From assembly GCA_018242365.1 (NCBI GenBank), contig JAFECB010000023.1:124001-188000 (forward strand): 64,000 bases of DNA, read 5' to 3'. How positions within the stretch are numbered: the stretch's first letter is position 1; each line of letters opens with the position of its first letter. The stretch comes from Pseudomonadota bacterium (GTDB taxonomy: Bacteria; Pseudomonadota; Gammaproteobacteria; Xanthomonadales; Xanthomonadaceae). Under the pieces are notes generated by a model. It had not been told where the DNA came from and ran no database searches. It saw nothing but the letters and a program-made list of their open reading frames with translations. A program made the translations under genes and the position numbers. Positions 17,962 to 29,817 of this stretch are shown here, piece after piece.

Positions 17962-18483
17962 TCAAGCGACGCGTCGATACATGAACTCGCGATCCCGCTG
18001 CTGGCCAACGATGAACTCGTATTCCGCCATGAACTCGAAACCATAGCGGGCGTAGAACCGCTGCGCGCCGAAGTTTTCCGACCACACGGAAAGCCACAGC
18101 GTGCGCGGGCCATCGCGCAGCAGCCAGGCCATTGCCGCATCCATCATGGCGTGGCCCACACCGCCGTTTTGGGCGTCTGCACGCAGGTAGAGTCGCTTGA
18201 TCTCGCCGTCTTCTGCACGCACGTCAGCATGCGGCAGACCGCAGGGGCCGGCTTGTGCGTAGCCAATCGCGCGACCCGCCTCGTCTTCGGCCAGCCACAG
18301 CGCATACGGCGCGTCGGCTGCCAACACGTTGGCGTAGGCTGCTTCGGTGTGGCTTTCGTCGAGGAAGGCCTGCAGGTCCTCCGGCGTGTACAGGTGGCCG
18401 AAGGTTTCGATGAAGGTGGCCGCGCCGATCTCGGCCAGGACTGCCGCATCGGCGGGTGTGGCACGGCGGATTGAACTCGTCAT
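17962..18483 (-). CDS. GNAT-family N-acetyltransferase
   Basis: The 173-residue protein has the GNAT fold pattern: SIRRATPADAAVLAEIG at the N-terminus, then EIKRLYLRADAQNGGVGHAM, where the Q-N-G-G-V-G stretch is the acetyl-CoA pyrophosphate-binding motif, and AQRFYARYGFEFMAEYEF as the C-terminal strand-helix. It transfers an acetyl group from acetyl-CoA to an amine; the target is unknown. It starts 54 bp before the DDAH-like gene on the same strand. Confidence 0.9.
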   Translation of the reverse strand: MTSSIRRATPADAAVLAEIGAATFIETFGHLYTPEDLQAFLDESHTEAAYANVLAADAPYALWLAEDEAGRAIGYAQAGPCGLPHADVRAEDGEIKRLYLRADAQNGGVGHAMMDAAMAWLLRDGPRTLWLSVWSENFGAQRFYARYGFEFMAEYEFIVGQQRDREFMYRRVA

Positions 18484-18511
18484 GGATTCACCGTAGATCT
18501 GACTCGCCCTA

Positions 18512-18547
18512 CCCTCACCCCAACCCCTCTCCCGGAGGGAGAGGGGC
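18512..18547. repeat. Palindromic dispersed repeat, intergenic copy
   Basis: A 36-bp unit beginning CCCTCACCCCAACCCC contains a perfect 10-bp stem (CCCCTCTCCC at 18524-18533 and GGGAGAGGGG at 18537-18546) with a GGA loop. It lies between aspS and the GNAT gene, just after the aspS stop on the minus strand, and may act as a transcript-end hairpin. Near-identical copies occur inside lpdA at 49615-49650 (inverted) and 49700-49732. Confidence 0.85.
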
Positions 18548-18564
18548 TTGGAAGATACCGCGTG

Positions 18565-20322
18565 TTATTCCGTGCGCACTTGTACGTGCACTTCCGCCAA
18601 TTGCGCATCGGTAATCGGCGACGGCGCATCGGTCATCAGGCATTGCGCGCTGGTGGTCTTGGGGAAGGCGATCACGTCGCGGATCGAGTCGCAGCCCGCC
18701 ATCAGCGCGGCGATGCGGTCGATGCCGAACGCAATGCCGCCGTGCGGCGGCGCGCCGTACTTGAGCGCGTCGAGCAGGAAGCCGAACTTGCCGCGCTGCT
18801 CCTCTTCACCGATGCCGAGCAGCTCGAACACCGCCGATTGCATCTGCGAATTGTGGATGCGGATGGAACCACCGCCGATCTCATTGCCGTTCAGCACCAT
18901 GTCGTAGCCACGGCTGACCGCAGTTTTCGCATTGGCACGCAGGTCATCGATGGAATCCACCGCCGGCGCGGTGAAGGGGTGATGCAGGGCGACGTAGCGG
19001 CCCTCGTCGGCATCCCATTCGAACATCGGAAAATCAGTCACCCATAGCGGCGCCCAGCCCTCGGCAATCAGGTTGAAATCCTTGCCGGCTTTCAGCCGCA
19101 CCGCGCCCATGAAGTCGCTGACCTTGTTGTAGGCGCCGGCACCGAAGAACACGATGTCGCCATTTTCAGCGCCGATGTGCTTGAGCAGCGCATCGAACGC
19201 GCCCTCGGCGAAGAACTTCGCAACCGGCGAATTGACCGCGCCGGCCTCGTCGAGCTTGGCGTAGGCCAGACCCTTGGCGCCGAACTTGGCGGCGTGGGCG
19301 GCATAGTCGTCGATCTGCTTGCGCGACAGCTGCGCGCCACCGGGAATGCGCAGCGCGGCCACGCGGCCGTCGGCATCATTGGCGGCGGCAGTGAACACCG
19401 CGAATTCACAGCCTTTCACCTGCTCGGCCACGTCCACCAGCTCCAACGCGATGCGCAGGTCAGGCTTGTCCGAACCGTAGCGACGCATCGCTTCGGCATA
19501 GGTCATGCGCGGGAAGGTGGCGGCCAATTCAACGCCGATCACTTCGTTGAACACATGCCGCACCATGTCCTCGGTCAGCCCCTGCACATCCGCCTCGGCG
19601 ACCCAGGCAAACTCCATGTCGAGCTGGGTGAATTCCAGCTGGCGATCGGCGCGCAGCGCCTCGTCGCGGAAGCAGCGGGCGATCTGGTAGTAGCGGTCGA
19701 AGCCCGCCATCATCAGGATCTGCTTGAACAGCTGCGGGCTCTGCGGCAGCGCGTAGAACTCGCCCGGATGCATGCGTGCCGGCACCAGGAAGTCGCGCGC
19801 ACCTTCCGGGGTGGCCTTGGTCAGGATCGGCGTTTCGATGTCCTGGAAGCCGCGTGCGTCGAGGTAATGCCGCAGCGCCGATACGAGCTTGGTGCGGGTA
19901 CGCATCTTCCGCTGCATATCCGGGCTGCGCAGGTCCAGATAGCGATACTTCAGGCGCACGTCTTCGCCCGGATTCTCGTGGTGATGGAACGGCAGCGGCT
20001 CGGCCTTGTTCAGCAGCTCGATGCACTCGGCCACCACTTCCACCTGGCCAGTCTTGATCTTGTTGTTGACCGACTCGCGACGACGCACCGTGCCGGTGAT
20101 GCGCAGGCAATCTTCGTAGCCGACCTTGGCGGCCACGGTCATGACCTCGGCATTGCCTGCAACGTCGGCCGGTTCGGCCACGATCTGCACGATGCCTTCG
20201 TGGTCGCGCAGGTCGATGAACGCGAAATGGCCCATGTTGCGGGCAACATCGGCCCAGCCGCAGAGGGTGACGGTCTGGCCGATCAACGTCTCGTCGATCA
20301 GGCCACAGAAATGGCTACGCAT
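18565..20322 (-). CDS. aspS: Aspartate-tRNA ligase
   Basis: AspS charges tRNA-Asp (some non-discriminating forms also charge tRNA-Asn). The 585-residue class IIb enzyme has an OB-fold anticodon domain ([21 protein letters not shown]), class II motif 1 near [20 protein letters not shown], motif 2 in [20 protein letters not shown], a GAD insertion domain (about 280-410), and motif 3 [15 protein letters not shown]. The length is normal for the bacterial type. It stands alone with a small gene (fmdB-like) upstream. Confidence 0.97.
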   Translation of the reverse strand: MRSHFCGLIDETLIGQTVTLCGWADVARNMGHFAFIDLRDHEGIVQIVAEPADVAGNAEVMTVAAKVGYEDCLRITGTVRRRESVNNKIKTGQVEVVAECIELLNKAEPLPFHHHENPGEDVRLKYRYLDLRSPDMQRKMRTRTKLVSALRHYLDARGFQDIETPILTKATPEGARDFLVPARMHPGEFYALPQSPQLFKQILMMAGFDRYYQIARCFRDEALRADRQLEFTQLDMEFAWVAEADVQGLTEDMVRHVFNEVIGVELAATFPRMTYAEAMRRYGSDKPDLRIALELVDVAEQVKGCEFAVFTAAANDADGRVAALRIPGGAQLSRKQIDDYAAHAAKFGAKGLAYAKLDEAGAVNSPVAKFFAEGAFDALLKHIGAENGDIVFFGAGAYNKVSDFMGAVRLKAGKDFNLIAEGWAPLWVTDFPMFEWDADEGRYVALHHPFTAPAVDSIDDLRANAKTAVSRGYDMVLNGNEIGGGSIRIHNSQMQSAVFELLGIGEEEQRGKFGFLLDALKYGAPPHGGIAFGIDRIAALMAGCDSIRDVIAFPKTTSAQCLMTDAPSPITDAQLAEVHVQVRTE

Positions 20323-20394
20323 GGGGACTCCGGAACGCGGGGCGCGCGGGCGTCGGGCCAGCGCGGAGCAGGATATTTTACCCGCCCAGTCCCC

Positions 20395-20471
20395 CGTAGG
20401 AGCGCACCGCAGGGGCGCGATTTTTTTGCCGGATCACGCAAGAGGTATCGCGCCCCTGCGGCGCGCCTACG
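20395..20471. repeat. REP-like long inverted repeat
   Basis: The arm CGTAGGAGCGCACCGCAGGG at 20395 onward, continuing to 20421, is mirrored by 20447-20471, with a 15-bp perfect core (CCGCAGGGGCGCGAT and its complement) around a 25-nt centre containing T7. It lies between fmdB and aspS. The TAG stop of the FmdB-like gene (20469-20467) falls inside the right arm. The GTAGGAGCGC edge is typical of REP/BIME sequences in gammaproteobacteria. It may end or stabilise the fmdB transcript. Confidence 0.8.
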
Positions 20472-20763
20472 AGGCAGCCGGCTTGGCCGCTTCGGGCTTG
20501 GTTTCAGCCTTGGCTTCGGGCTTGGGCGCATCGGCCGGCTTGGCCGCATCCCCGGCCAGATTGCTCTTCTTCTCGCCGTCCTTCTTGAAATCGGTCTCGT
20601 ACCAGCCGCCACCGGCCAGCCGGAATTGCGGTGCGGTCAGTTGGCGATGGACCTGGCCTTCCGTCCCGCAGGACGGACAGGTGGCGGGATCCGCGTCGGA
20701 AAGTTTCTGCAATTTATCGAAATGATGCCCACAGGCAGCACAGGCGAAGGCGTAAATCGGCAT
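20467..20763 (-). CDS. FmdB-family zinc ribbon protein
   Basis: The 98-residue protein starts MPIYAFACAACGHHFDKLQK, the FmdB/CxxC zinc-ribbon signature, with a second pair CPSCG, so one zinc is expected. The tail (about 60-98) is a low-complexity Lys/Ala/Pro/Glu stretch. These proteins are common upstream of aspS in this group; they are called putative regulators but their role is unknown. The stop codon lies in a REP-like inverted repeat. Confidence 0.9.
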   Translation of the reverse strand: MPIYAFACAACGHHFDKLQKLSDADPATCPSCGTEGQVHRQLTAPQFRLAGGGWYETDFKKDGEKKSNLAGDAAKPADAPKPEAKAETKPEAAKPAAS

Positions 20764-20832
20764 CGGACGAACTCGAAAACTGGAAAATCAGGACGGAGGT
20801 TGCGCCGAAGCGCATCAAATTCAAGTGCAGGC

Positions 20833-22788
20833 TCAGTCGTACAGTGCCAGCAAGTCGGCCTCTGCCGTCTCCAACTCCGCACGCAGCTGCAACTGCATGC
20901 GGCCAAGATCAGCCACCTTGGCGGCATCGGCGTACACCGCCGGGTCATTCAACTGCGCCGTGCACTCGGCCAGCTTGGTTTCCAGCCGCGCCACGCGCTC
21001 CTCGGCTTTCTGCAGTTTGTGCGGATTGAGCTTGGGCTTGTTTGGCGCGACCACAACCGGCGCAGGCGGGGCAACTTTCGGGGCTTTGTTGGGCACCGGA
21101 GTCTTGGGGTTGTCGCTGCCGGGACGTGAACGCAGCCAGGCCGCATAGTCGTCGAGGTCGCCATCGAAGGGCTCGACGATGCCGTCGTGCACGCGCCAGT
21201 ATGCATCGCACACCAGGCCGATCAAGTGGCGGTCGTGGCTGACCATCACGATCGCGCCATCGAAATCGGACAGCGCCTCGGCCAAGGCCTCGCGCATTTC
21301 CAGATCGAGGTGGTTGGTGGGCTCGTCCAGCAGCAGCAGATTGGGCTTGTTCCACGCCAGCAGCGCCAGCGCCAGCCGCGCCTTCTCGCCACCGGAGAAG
21401 TTGTCGATCACCTCGAACGCGCGATCGCCCGGGAACTGCCAGCCGCCAAGGAAATTGCGGAACTCCTGGGTCGCGGTGTTCGGCGCAAGCTCCTTCAGGT
21501 GGTCGATCGGCGAGGTGCCGGCGACCAGGGATTCCACCGTATGCTGGGCGAAGTAACCGATGCGCAGGTCGGGGTGGGCAACGCGCTCGCCACTCATTGG
21601 CGACAACTCGCCAACCAGCGTCTTGACCAAGGTGGACTTGCCCGCGCCGTTGACGCCGAGCAGGCCGATGCGGTCGCCCGCCTCCAGCCCGAAACCGACG
21701 CTACGCAGGATTTTGACTCCCTCCCCTTCAAGGGGAGGGCCGGGGTGGGGATGGTGTTGGCTTGCGAGATCATGCACACCATCCCCACCCAACCCCCCCC
21801 TTGAAGGGGAGGGCTGAAGCGGATAGCCGCAATCGGCATCGCGCAGCGAGAGCAGCGAATTGGGCAAGCGCAGCGGGGCTGGCAGCTGGATACTGACGCC
21901 ACGTTCGACGCGGATCGCCTCGGTGCCGGCCAGCTTGGCCAGCCGTTTCATCCGTGATTGCGCCTGCCGCGCCTTGCTGGCCTTGGCCTTGAATCGATCG
22001 ATGAAGCTCTGCAGGTGGGCGCGTTCGGCCTGCTCCTTCTCGTGCGCGATCTGCTGCTGGCGCAGATGCTCGGCACGCTGGCGCTCGAACGCGGTGTAGT
22101 TGCCGACGTACAGCTTCGCCGTACCGTCGTGCAGGTGCAGGATGTGGGTGGTGACGTTGTCGAGGAATTCGCGGTCGTGGCTGATCACCAGCAGGGTGCC
22201 GTCGTAGCGGCGTAACCACTCTTCCAGCCAGACCACCGCATCGAGGTCGAGGTGGTTGGTGGGTTCGTCCAGCAGCAGCAGATCCGACGGCGTCATCAGC
22301 GCACGCGCCACGTTCAGCCGCACTCGCCAGCCGCCGGAGAAATCCGCTACTGCCTTTTCATGCACCTCGGCCGGGAAGCCCAGCCCGTGCAGCAAGCGGC
22401 CCGCACGCGCGGTGCCGTCATAACCATTCACCTCTTCCAGTTTCTGGTGCGCCTCGGCCACGGCTTCCCAATCTTCGTTGGCAAACGCATTGGCCTCCAT
22501 CTGGATCGCCGCGTGCACCGCGGCATCGCCGGACAGCACGAAATCGATCGCCGGGTCCGGCAGGTGCGGGGTTTCCTGCGCCACCGACGCGATTCGCGCC
22601 TTGCCGGGCAAATCAATATCGCCCTTGTCGGGCTCGACTTCGCCCATCAAAGCGGCGAACAGCGAAGATTTGCCGGCGCCATTGCGCCCGATCACGCCCA
22701 CACGATAGCCGGCGTGCAGGGCCAGATCGACATTGGACAGCAGGAGACGTTCGCCGCGACGGAGGGCGAAATTGCGGAAGGAAATCAT
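20833..22788 (-). CDS. ABC-F family ATPase (YheS/Uup-like) with repeat-derived insertion
   Basis: ABC-F proteins bind ribosomes and modulate translation; they lack membrane domains. The 651-residue protein has two ABC domains: Walker A GRNGAGKSS and signature FSGGWRVRLNVARALM in the first, GVNGAGKST and FSGGEKARLALALL in the second, joined by a charged P-site tRNA-interaction linker (about 230-300), plus a C-terminal coiled coil. Residues about 326-357 (PSPSRGGLGGDG ... PPLEGEG) near the start of domain 2 are encoded by a palindromic DNA repeat pair and are absent from the usual family plan. YheS is the closest subgroup by length and order. Confidence 0.92.
   Translation of the reverse strand: MISFRNFALRRGERLLLSNVDLALHAGYRVGVIGRNGAGKSSLFAALMGEVEPDKGDIDLPGKARIASVAQETPHLPDPAIDFVLSGDAAVHAAIQMEANAFANEDWEAVAEAHQKLEEVNGYDGTARAGRLLHGLGFPAEVHEKAVADFSGGWRVRLNVARALMTPSDLLLLDEPTNHLDLDAVVWLEEWLRRYDGTLLVISHDREFLDNVTTHILHLHDGTAKLYVGNYTAFERQRAEHLRQQQIAHEKEQAERAHLQSFIDRFKAKASKARQAQSRMKRLAKLAGTEAIRVERGVSIQLPAPLRLPNSLLSLRDADCGYPLQPSPSRGGLGGDGVHDLASQHHPHPGPPLEGEGVKILRSVGFGLEAGDRIGLLGVNGAGKSTLVKTLVGELSPMSGERVAHPDLRIGYFAQHTVESLVAGTSPIDHLKELAPNTATQEFRNFLGGWQFPGDRAFEVIDNFSGGEKARLALALLAWNKPNLLLLDEPTNHLDLEMREALAEALSDFDGAIVMVSHDRHLIGLVCDAYWRVHDGIVEPFDGDLDDYAAWLRSRPGSDNPKTPVPNKAPKVAPPAPVVVAPNKPKLNPHKLQKAEERVARLETKLAECTAQLNDPAVYADAAKVADLGRMQLQLRAELETAEADLLALYD
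21717..21815. repeat. Inverted repeat pair in frame inside the ABC-F gene
   Basis: Two inverted copies of a GC-rich unit, CCCTCCCCTTCAAGGGGAGG at 21719 onward and its relative ending at about 21814, each contain their own CCCCTT/AAGGGG palindrome. They flank a 40-bp centre. Longer arms (GGGTGGGGATGGT and ACCATCCCCACCC) also pair. The segment 21718-21813 is 96 bp, exactly 32 codons, so the ABC-F frame is kept. Confidence 0.85.
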
Positions 22789-22829
22789 GGGCCGGCGATT
22801 TTAGCCCCTGCCGCGCCGTTCGGCGGAAT

Positions 22830-24455
22830 TCAGTGCCCCGGCTCCAGGTCGGGTTTCGGCACATCCGCCGGCACGACCGCGCTCGGACGCGCCAGTTTGT
22901 ACATCTCCCAGGCAATCGTGCGGGACAGCGCATGGCGGTCAGCGCCGACCTGATACAGGTCGAAATGGCTGCGCCCGGGCAGGAAGCGGAAGCCGGTTTT
23001 CGCCCCGACTGCGCGCATCGCCGCTTCCAGCTTCCGCGCGCCGCCGTCGAGATAGAAGGTGTCGGCGGTGCCGACGATCAGGTGGATCTTGCCGTCCAGA
23101 TCCGGCTTCAGGGTGTTCCAATCGCGGGTGATGATGTGCGAAATGTCGTAGTGGTCACGCCAGTAGCTGGCCACCGCCGGATCCACCGCGCCGGTGCGAC
23201 GATCGAACATCGGCACCGGTCGTCCATCCGCGCCACGCGGCGAGAACACCCATTCGAACGAAGCCATCTGCCCGCCGTAAGAGCCAGTCACGGCTTCAAT
23301 CTTCGCGAACTGCTCGAAGGTCGCCACCACCTTGCCGTTCATGCGCACCAGCAGAATGGCGCTGCCATCGGCATGCCGATACACATTGGCATTCGGCGCG
23401 TACAGATCGGCGCCGGTGAAGTCGTGGAAATCGCCGGAATCCGGCGAGGTCGGCCAACTGCCCCCGAAGATCTTCGGGTAGCGCACCTGCAGCCACAGCG
23501 TGGCCCAGCCACCGGAGGAATGCCCGGTAAGGAAGCGACTCGCAGGCTTGCCATCGGTGCGGTAGTCGCGATCCATCTTCGGAATCAGCTCCTCGGTCAG
23601 CGCCGCGCCCCAAGGACCGTTGTTCACGGAATCGGCAAACTCGTGGGTGCCGGTGGCGCTGGATTCGTCCAGCATCACCCAGATCATCGGAGGCAGCGCA
23701 CCGCTGCGCATGCCATCCCATTGGCTGACCGCACTGAACAGGGAATTGCGCAGGTTGCCGCCAAAGCCGTGGGTCCAGTACACCACCGGGTAGCGCACCG
23801 TGCCGCCGTCGTAACCGGGCGGCAGCACCACCCAACCACGCATGTGGATGGGCCGCCCCCAGAAGGCAGTCAGCTTGTCGCTGACCACATCCAACGATTT
23901 GACGTGTGGCCTGGCGGCAGCGAACTGCGCCCGCAACGCTTCCGGTGCCTGCGTGGGTAGCGCCCACAGATCCTCCGGCAGCGGCGAACGCTGGTCCAAT
24001 TGCAGCAGCGGCAAGTCGCGACCATTGCCGAGGGTGATCTTCATCGGCTTGCTGGCGATGTCATCGCCGGAACCGCCGTAGTTGTTGTCGCGGGCGGTAT
24101 CGAGCACCGCCTGGATGTAGTACTCGCCTGCCGGCAATTCGGACAATGCGGTTGGGTAGCTCTGCGCCGCAGCATCGACCACCAAGGGCTGCCCCGGTGC
24201 CAGCCACGGTACGTCCATGCCGATCAAGGTGCCGGTGACGCCGCCGAACGGGCTCATCGCCACCGAGCGCACCACGCCGTCGCGGGCATTCTTCTCGGCA
24301 ACGCTGGCGGGCTGCAGGCTGACCAGCAGGCGGCCGGAGGCCTGCTCGGCATCTGCCGGCAGTTGCACCCGCAATGGCGTGCCGGCCTGCACGGCAGTGC
24401 TGGCAAGCAACGCAGCGGCCAGGAACAAGAAACGACGCGATGCAGTTCGAAGCAT
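22830..24455 (-). CDS. Secreted esterase (esterase D/enterochelin esterase-like fold)
   Basis: The 541-residue protein begins with a signal peptide (MLRTASRRFLFLAAALLASTAVQA). An N-terminal beta-rich part (about 30-190) precedes an alpha/beta hydrolase domain with YPVVYWTHGFGG, the nucleophile elbow GHSSGG, and a late His in GRSHFDLYQ. This matches the PF00756 putative-esterase pattern. It should act in the periplasm or outside the cell; the ester substrate is unknown. I chose the ATG at 24455 because upstream in-frame sequence has no signal or family character. It is divergent from the ybaL-like gene. Confidence 0.85.
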   Translation of the reverse strand: MLRTASRRFLFLAAALLASTAVQAGTPLRVQLPADAEQASGRLLVSLQPASVAEKNARDGVVRSVAMSPFGGVTGTLIGMDVPWLAPGQPLVVDAAAQSYPTALSELPAGEYYIQAVLDTARDNNYGGSGDDIASKPMKITLGNGRDLPLLQLDQRSPLPEDLWALPTQAPEALRAQFAAARPHVKSLDVVSDKLTAFWGRPIHMRGWVVLPPGYDGGTVRYPVVYWTHGFGGNLRNSLFSAVSQWDGMRSGALPPMIWVMLDESSATGTHEFADSVNNGPWGAALTEELIPKMDRDYRTDGKPASRFLTGHSSGGWATLWLQVRYPKIFGGSWPTSPDSGDFHDFTGADLYAPNANVYRHADGSAILLVRMNGKVVATFEQFAKIEAVTGSYGGQMASFEWVFSPRGADGRPVPMFDRRTGAVDPAVASYWRDHYDISHIITRDWNTLKPDLDGKIHLIVGTADTFYLDGGARKLEAAMRAVGAKTGFRFLPGRSHFDLYQVGADRHALSRTIAWEMYKLARPSAVVPADVPKPDLEPGH

Positions 24456-24582
24456 GGCTCTCCACCCGTGTGACGGCGCAAGGTCGAAAGTATGCACCGG
24501 TTTCCGACACCGATCCGGCCAGCGCATGCGCACCACAATTGCGTGCATGCGACACTCCAACCAGACCGACGATGGAGCGCGC

Positions 24583-26262
24583 ATGCCGCACAACACCTCG
24601 CTGATCGCCCTGCTCTGCATCGGCTTCGTGATGGCCTTCGTGCTGGGCCTGCTGGCGCAGCGGCTCAAGCTGTCGCCTTTGGTGGGTTATCTGCTGGCCG
24701 GGGTCATCGCCGGCCCGTTCACGCCGGGCTTCGTGGCCGACCAGACGCTGGCGCCGCAGTTGGCGGAAGTGGGCGTGATCCTGCTGATGTTCGGGGTCGG
24801 CCTGCACTTTTCGCTGCGCGACCTGCTGGACGTCAAGGGCGTGGCGATTCCGGGATCGCTGGCGCAGATCGGCTTCACCGCGCCGATCGGTGGCGTGTTC
24901 GGCTATCTGCTCGGGATGCCGGTGCTGGGGGCGGCGGTATTCGGGCTCGCCTTGTCGGTCGCCAGCACGGTGGTGGTGATGCGCGCATTGGAAGACCGCC
25001 GACTGCTGGATGCACAGCGCGGGCGGATCGCGATCGGCTGGCTGGTGGTGCAGGACCTTGCCATGGTGTTGGCACTGGTGCTGCTGCCGGCGCTGGCGAA
25101 TTCGAGCGACACGGGGCATGCACTTGGCGTGGCGGCGCTGGCAAAAACACTGGGCTGGACCTTGCTGAAAGTCGCCGCGTTCGTACTCAGCATGCTGGTG
25201 GTCGGTCGCCGGGTGATCCCGCGCGCACTGGAATACGTCGCCGGGCTGGGCTCACGCGAGCTGTTCACCCTGTGCGTGCTCGCGATCGCCTTGGGCGTGG
25301 CGTTTGGCGCGGCCTACCTGTTCGATGTCAGCTTCGCGCTGGGCGCTTTTTTCGCCGGCATGCTGCTCAACGAATCCGAACTCAGCCATCAGGCGGCGAA
25401 TGATTCACTGCCACTGCGCGATGCGTTCGCGGTGCTGTTCTTCGTTTCGGTCGGCATGCTGTTCAATCCGATGATCCTGGTCGATCACCCGCTGCTGGTG
25501 CTGGCCACGCTCGCCATCATCCTGCTGTGCAATGCGCTGGTGGCCGCCACCGTGGTGCGTCTGCTGCGCCTGCCGATGCTGACCGCGCTGACCCTGGCCG
25601 CATGCATGGCGCAGATTGGCGAGTTCTCCTTCATTCTCGCCGGGTTGGGACTTTGGCAGAAGGTGCTGCCGCAGCAGGGGCACGACCTGATCCTGGCCGG
25701 GGCGCTGCTGTCGATCATCGCCAATCCGTTCCTGTTCCACTGGCTGGATGGCTGGCAACGGCGCAATGCGCCGGAAACGCTGGACACGCCGGCAGAGGTG
25801 CCGCTATCGAACGTGCCCGAGGACACCTCCGGCCACACCCTCGTTGTCGGCTTTGGCCGCGTGGGGCGCGACCTTGCTCGCCTGCTGCGTGATCGCAGCG
25901 TACCGCTGGTGGTGATCGAGAGCGATCCGGATCGCGTGCAACAGGCGCGTGACTCCGGCTTCCTCACCGTGCGCGGCAATGCCGTGCTGCCGGCGGTGCT
26001 GGCGGCCGCACGCGCCGAGGCCGCGCACCTGGTGGTCTTGGCGATGCCGCAGGCGCTGGAAGCCGGCGCGATCCTGGAGCACCTGAAAGCGGCCAATCCC
26101 ACTATCAGCGTGCTGGCGCGTGCGCACAGCGAGGCCGAGGTCAAGCACCTGCTCGAACGCGGCGCCGATGCCGCCGTGCTGGCCGAACGCGAGCTGGCTT
26201 ATTCGCTGCGCGACATGGTGATGGCAACGCCGCCGTATCGGCCGCCGCGGCAGACGGCCTGA
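24583..26262 (+). CDS. ybaL: YbaL/KefB-type monovalent cation:proton antiporter
   Basis: This 559-residue CPA2 antiporter has about twelve membrane helices starting LIALLCIGFVMAFVLGLLA, with LKLSPLVGYLLAGVIAGP. A cytoplasmic RCK/TrkA-N domain follows (about 410-540) with the nucleotide-binding GHTLVVGFGRVGRDLARLL. The length and layout match E. coli YbaL (558). It probably exchanges K+ for H+ under nucleotide or redox control. The ATG at 24583 has GGAG about 6 nt upstream; the upstream open frame is not coding-like. It is divergent from the esterase, sharing the 24456-24582 promoter region. Confidence 0.9.
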   Translation: MPHNTSLIALLCIGFVMAFVLGLLAQRLKLSPLVGYLLAGVIAGPFTPGFVADQTLAPQLAEVGVILLMFGVGLHFSLRDLLDVKGVAIPGSLAQIGFTAPIGGVFGYLLGMPVLGAAVFGLALSVASTVVVMRALEDRRLLDAQRGRIAIGWLVVQDLAMVLALVLLPALANSSDTGHALGVAALAKTLGWTLLKVAAFVLSMLVVGRRVIPRALEYVAGLGSRELFTLCVLAIALGVAFGAAYLFDVSFALGAFFAGMLLNESELSHQAANDSLPLRDAFAVLFFVSVGMLFNPMILVDHPLLVLATLAIILLCNALVAATVVRLLRLPMLTALTLAACMAQIGEFSFILAGLGLWQKVLPQQGHDLILAGALLSIIANPFLFHWLDGWQRRNAPETLDTPAEVPLSNVPEDTSGHTLVVGFGRVGRDLARLLRDRSVPLVVIESDPDRVQQARDSGFLTVRGNAVLPAVLAAARAEAAHLVVLAMPQALEAGAILEHLKAANPTISVLARAHSEAEVKHLLERGADAAVLAERELAYSLRDMVMATPPYRPPRQTA

Positions 26263-26271
26263 GCCCGACCG

Positions 26272-27038
26272 TCAGTCAGCTGCGGCGAGGATGTACTCGC
26301 GCAATCGCTTGTAGCCCTCCACCAAGCGCGGACCGGGACGCCCGAGATAGGCCTCCGAGATCGCATGGACGCGCTCGTGGGCAACGGCGGGAACCGTCGC
26401 CCAGCCTTCGCGCCCACGCACCACCTCGCTGCGGTAGTTGGCTTCCTTCACCCCGCACCAACTCATCACGATCACGTCGGGCGCTGCCGCCCCCGCATCG
26501 GCGTGCTCCATCGGTAGGCTCTTGGCATCGACCTCGCCCCACGGATTGCTGCCTCCGGCACGCTGGATCATGTCGGTCACCCACGACTGCCGCGCTGGCG
26601 CAATGACGGGCTTGGGCCACCACTCCACCAGCACCTTCGGACGCGCACCGCTGGTCGCAACATCCGGCATCGCCGCCTCCATCTGCGCCACCAGCGCGTG
26701 GCCGCGCGCTGGTACGCCCAGCGCCGCAGCGATGTCGACGATGTTGGTGTACACGTCGGCAAGCGAACACGGATCGCAGACCAGCACCCGCAAGCCCGCC
26801 GCGTGCAGCGCCCCCACCACCTGCTCATGCCCCGGCACCGTCAGCGAGGTCAACACCAAGTCGGGCATCAGCGCCAGCACCGCATCGATATCCAGATCCA
26901 GATCGCGCCCGGTCTTGGGCAGCGCAGCCACCACCTCGGGCGGATAGTCGGAATCGGCGTCCACGCCCACCAGCATCGACGCGCAATCCAGGGCGCAGAC
27001 GATTTCGGTGTTGGAACAGGTGTGGGAGAAGACGCGCA

Positions 27039-27039
<1 letters not shown>
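26272..27039 (-). CDS. Cobalamin-binding (BtuF-like) protein without signal peptide
   Basis: The 255-residue protein is a class III periplasmic-binding-protein fold: MRVFSHTCSNTEIVCALDC, then GVDADSDYPPEV, LDIDAVLALMPDLVLTS and SNPWGEVDAKSLPMEHADAG. The pattern matches BtuF/vitamin B12-binding proteins. BtuF is periplasmic, yet no signal peptide is visible here and no ABC transporter genes are adjacent, so its location is unclear. The ATG at 27039 shares one base with the clpB TGA, so it is probably coupled to clpB; a GTG at 27042 is possible. Confidence 0.82.
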
Positions 27040-29621
<2,582 letters not shown>

Positions 29622-29662
29622 GATTGCGTGCTCCGGAAATTCGAGTCGGCGACGCCGGCGAT

Positions 29663-29697
29663 GTGCAGAAAATGCGGCCGAATCGCGCAGTTCCAAG
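29663..29697 (-). promoter_or_regulatory. Sigma32-type heat-shock promoter for clpB
   Basis: On the minus strand CTTGGAA (29697-29691) and CCGCATTT (29677-29670) are separated by 13 bp. The sigma32 consensus is CTTGAAA and CCCCATNT with 13-15 bp spacing, so six of seven and most of the -10 positions agree. The predicted transcript start near 29663 leaves a leader of about 42 nt before the ATG. The fit with the known heat-shock control of clpB makes it likely. Confidence 0.75.
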
Positions 29698-29817
29698 TGG
29701 TCCGTTCACGATTCCTTCGATTCGCGTGTCCCCATTTCCCGCCAATTCCCGTGATTGGACGTATAGATCCGTACTTCACGTCTGTACCGTCACGACGATT
29801 CCCGCACAGGAACTTGC

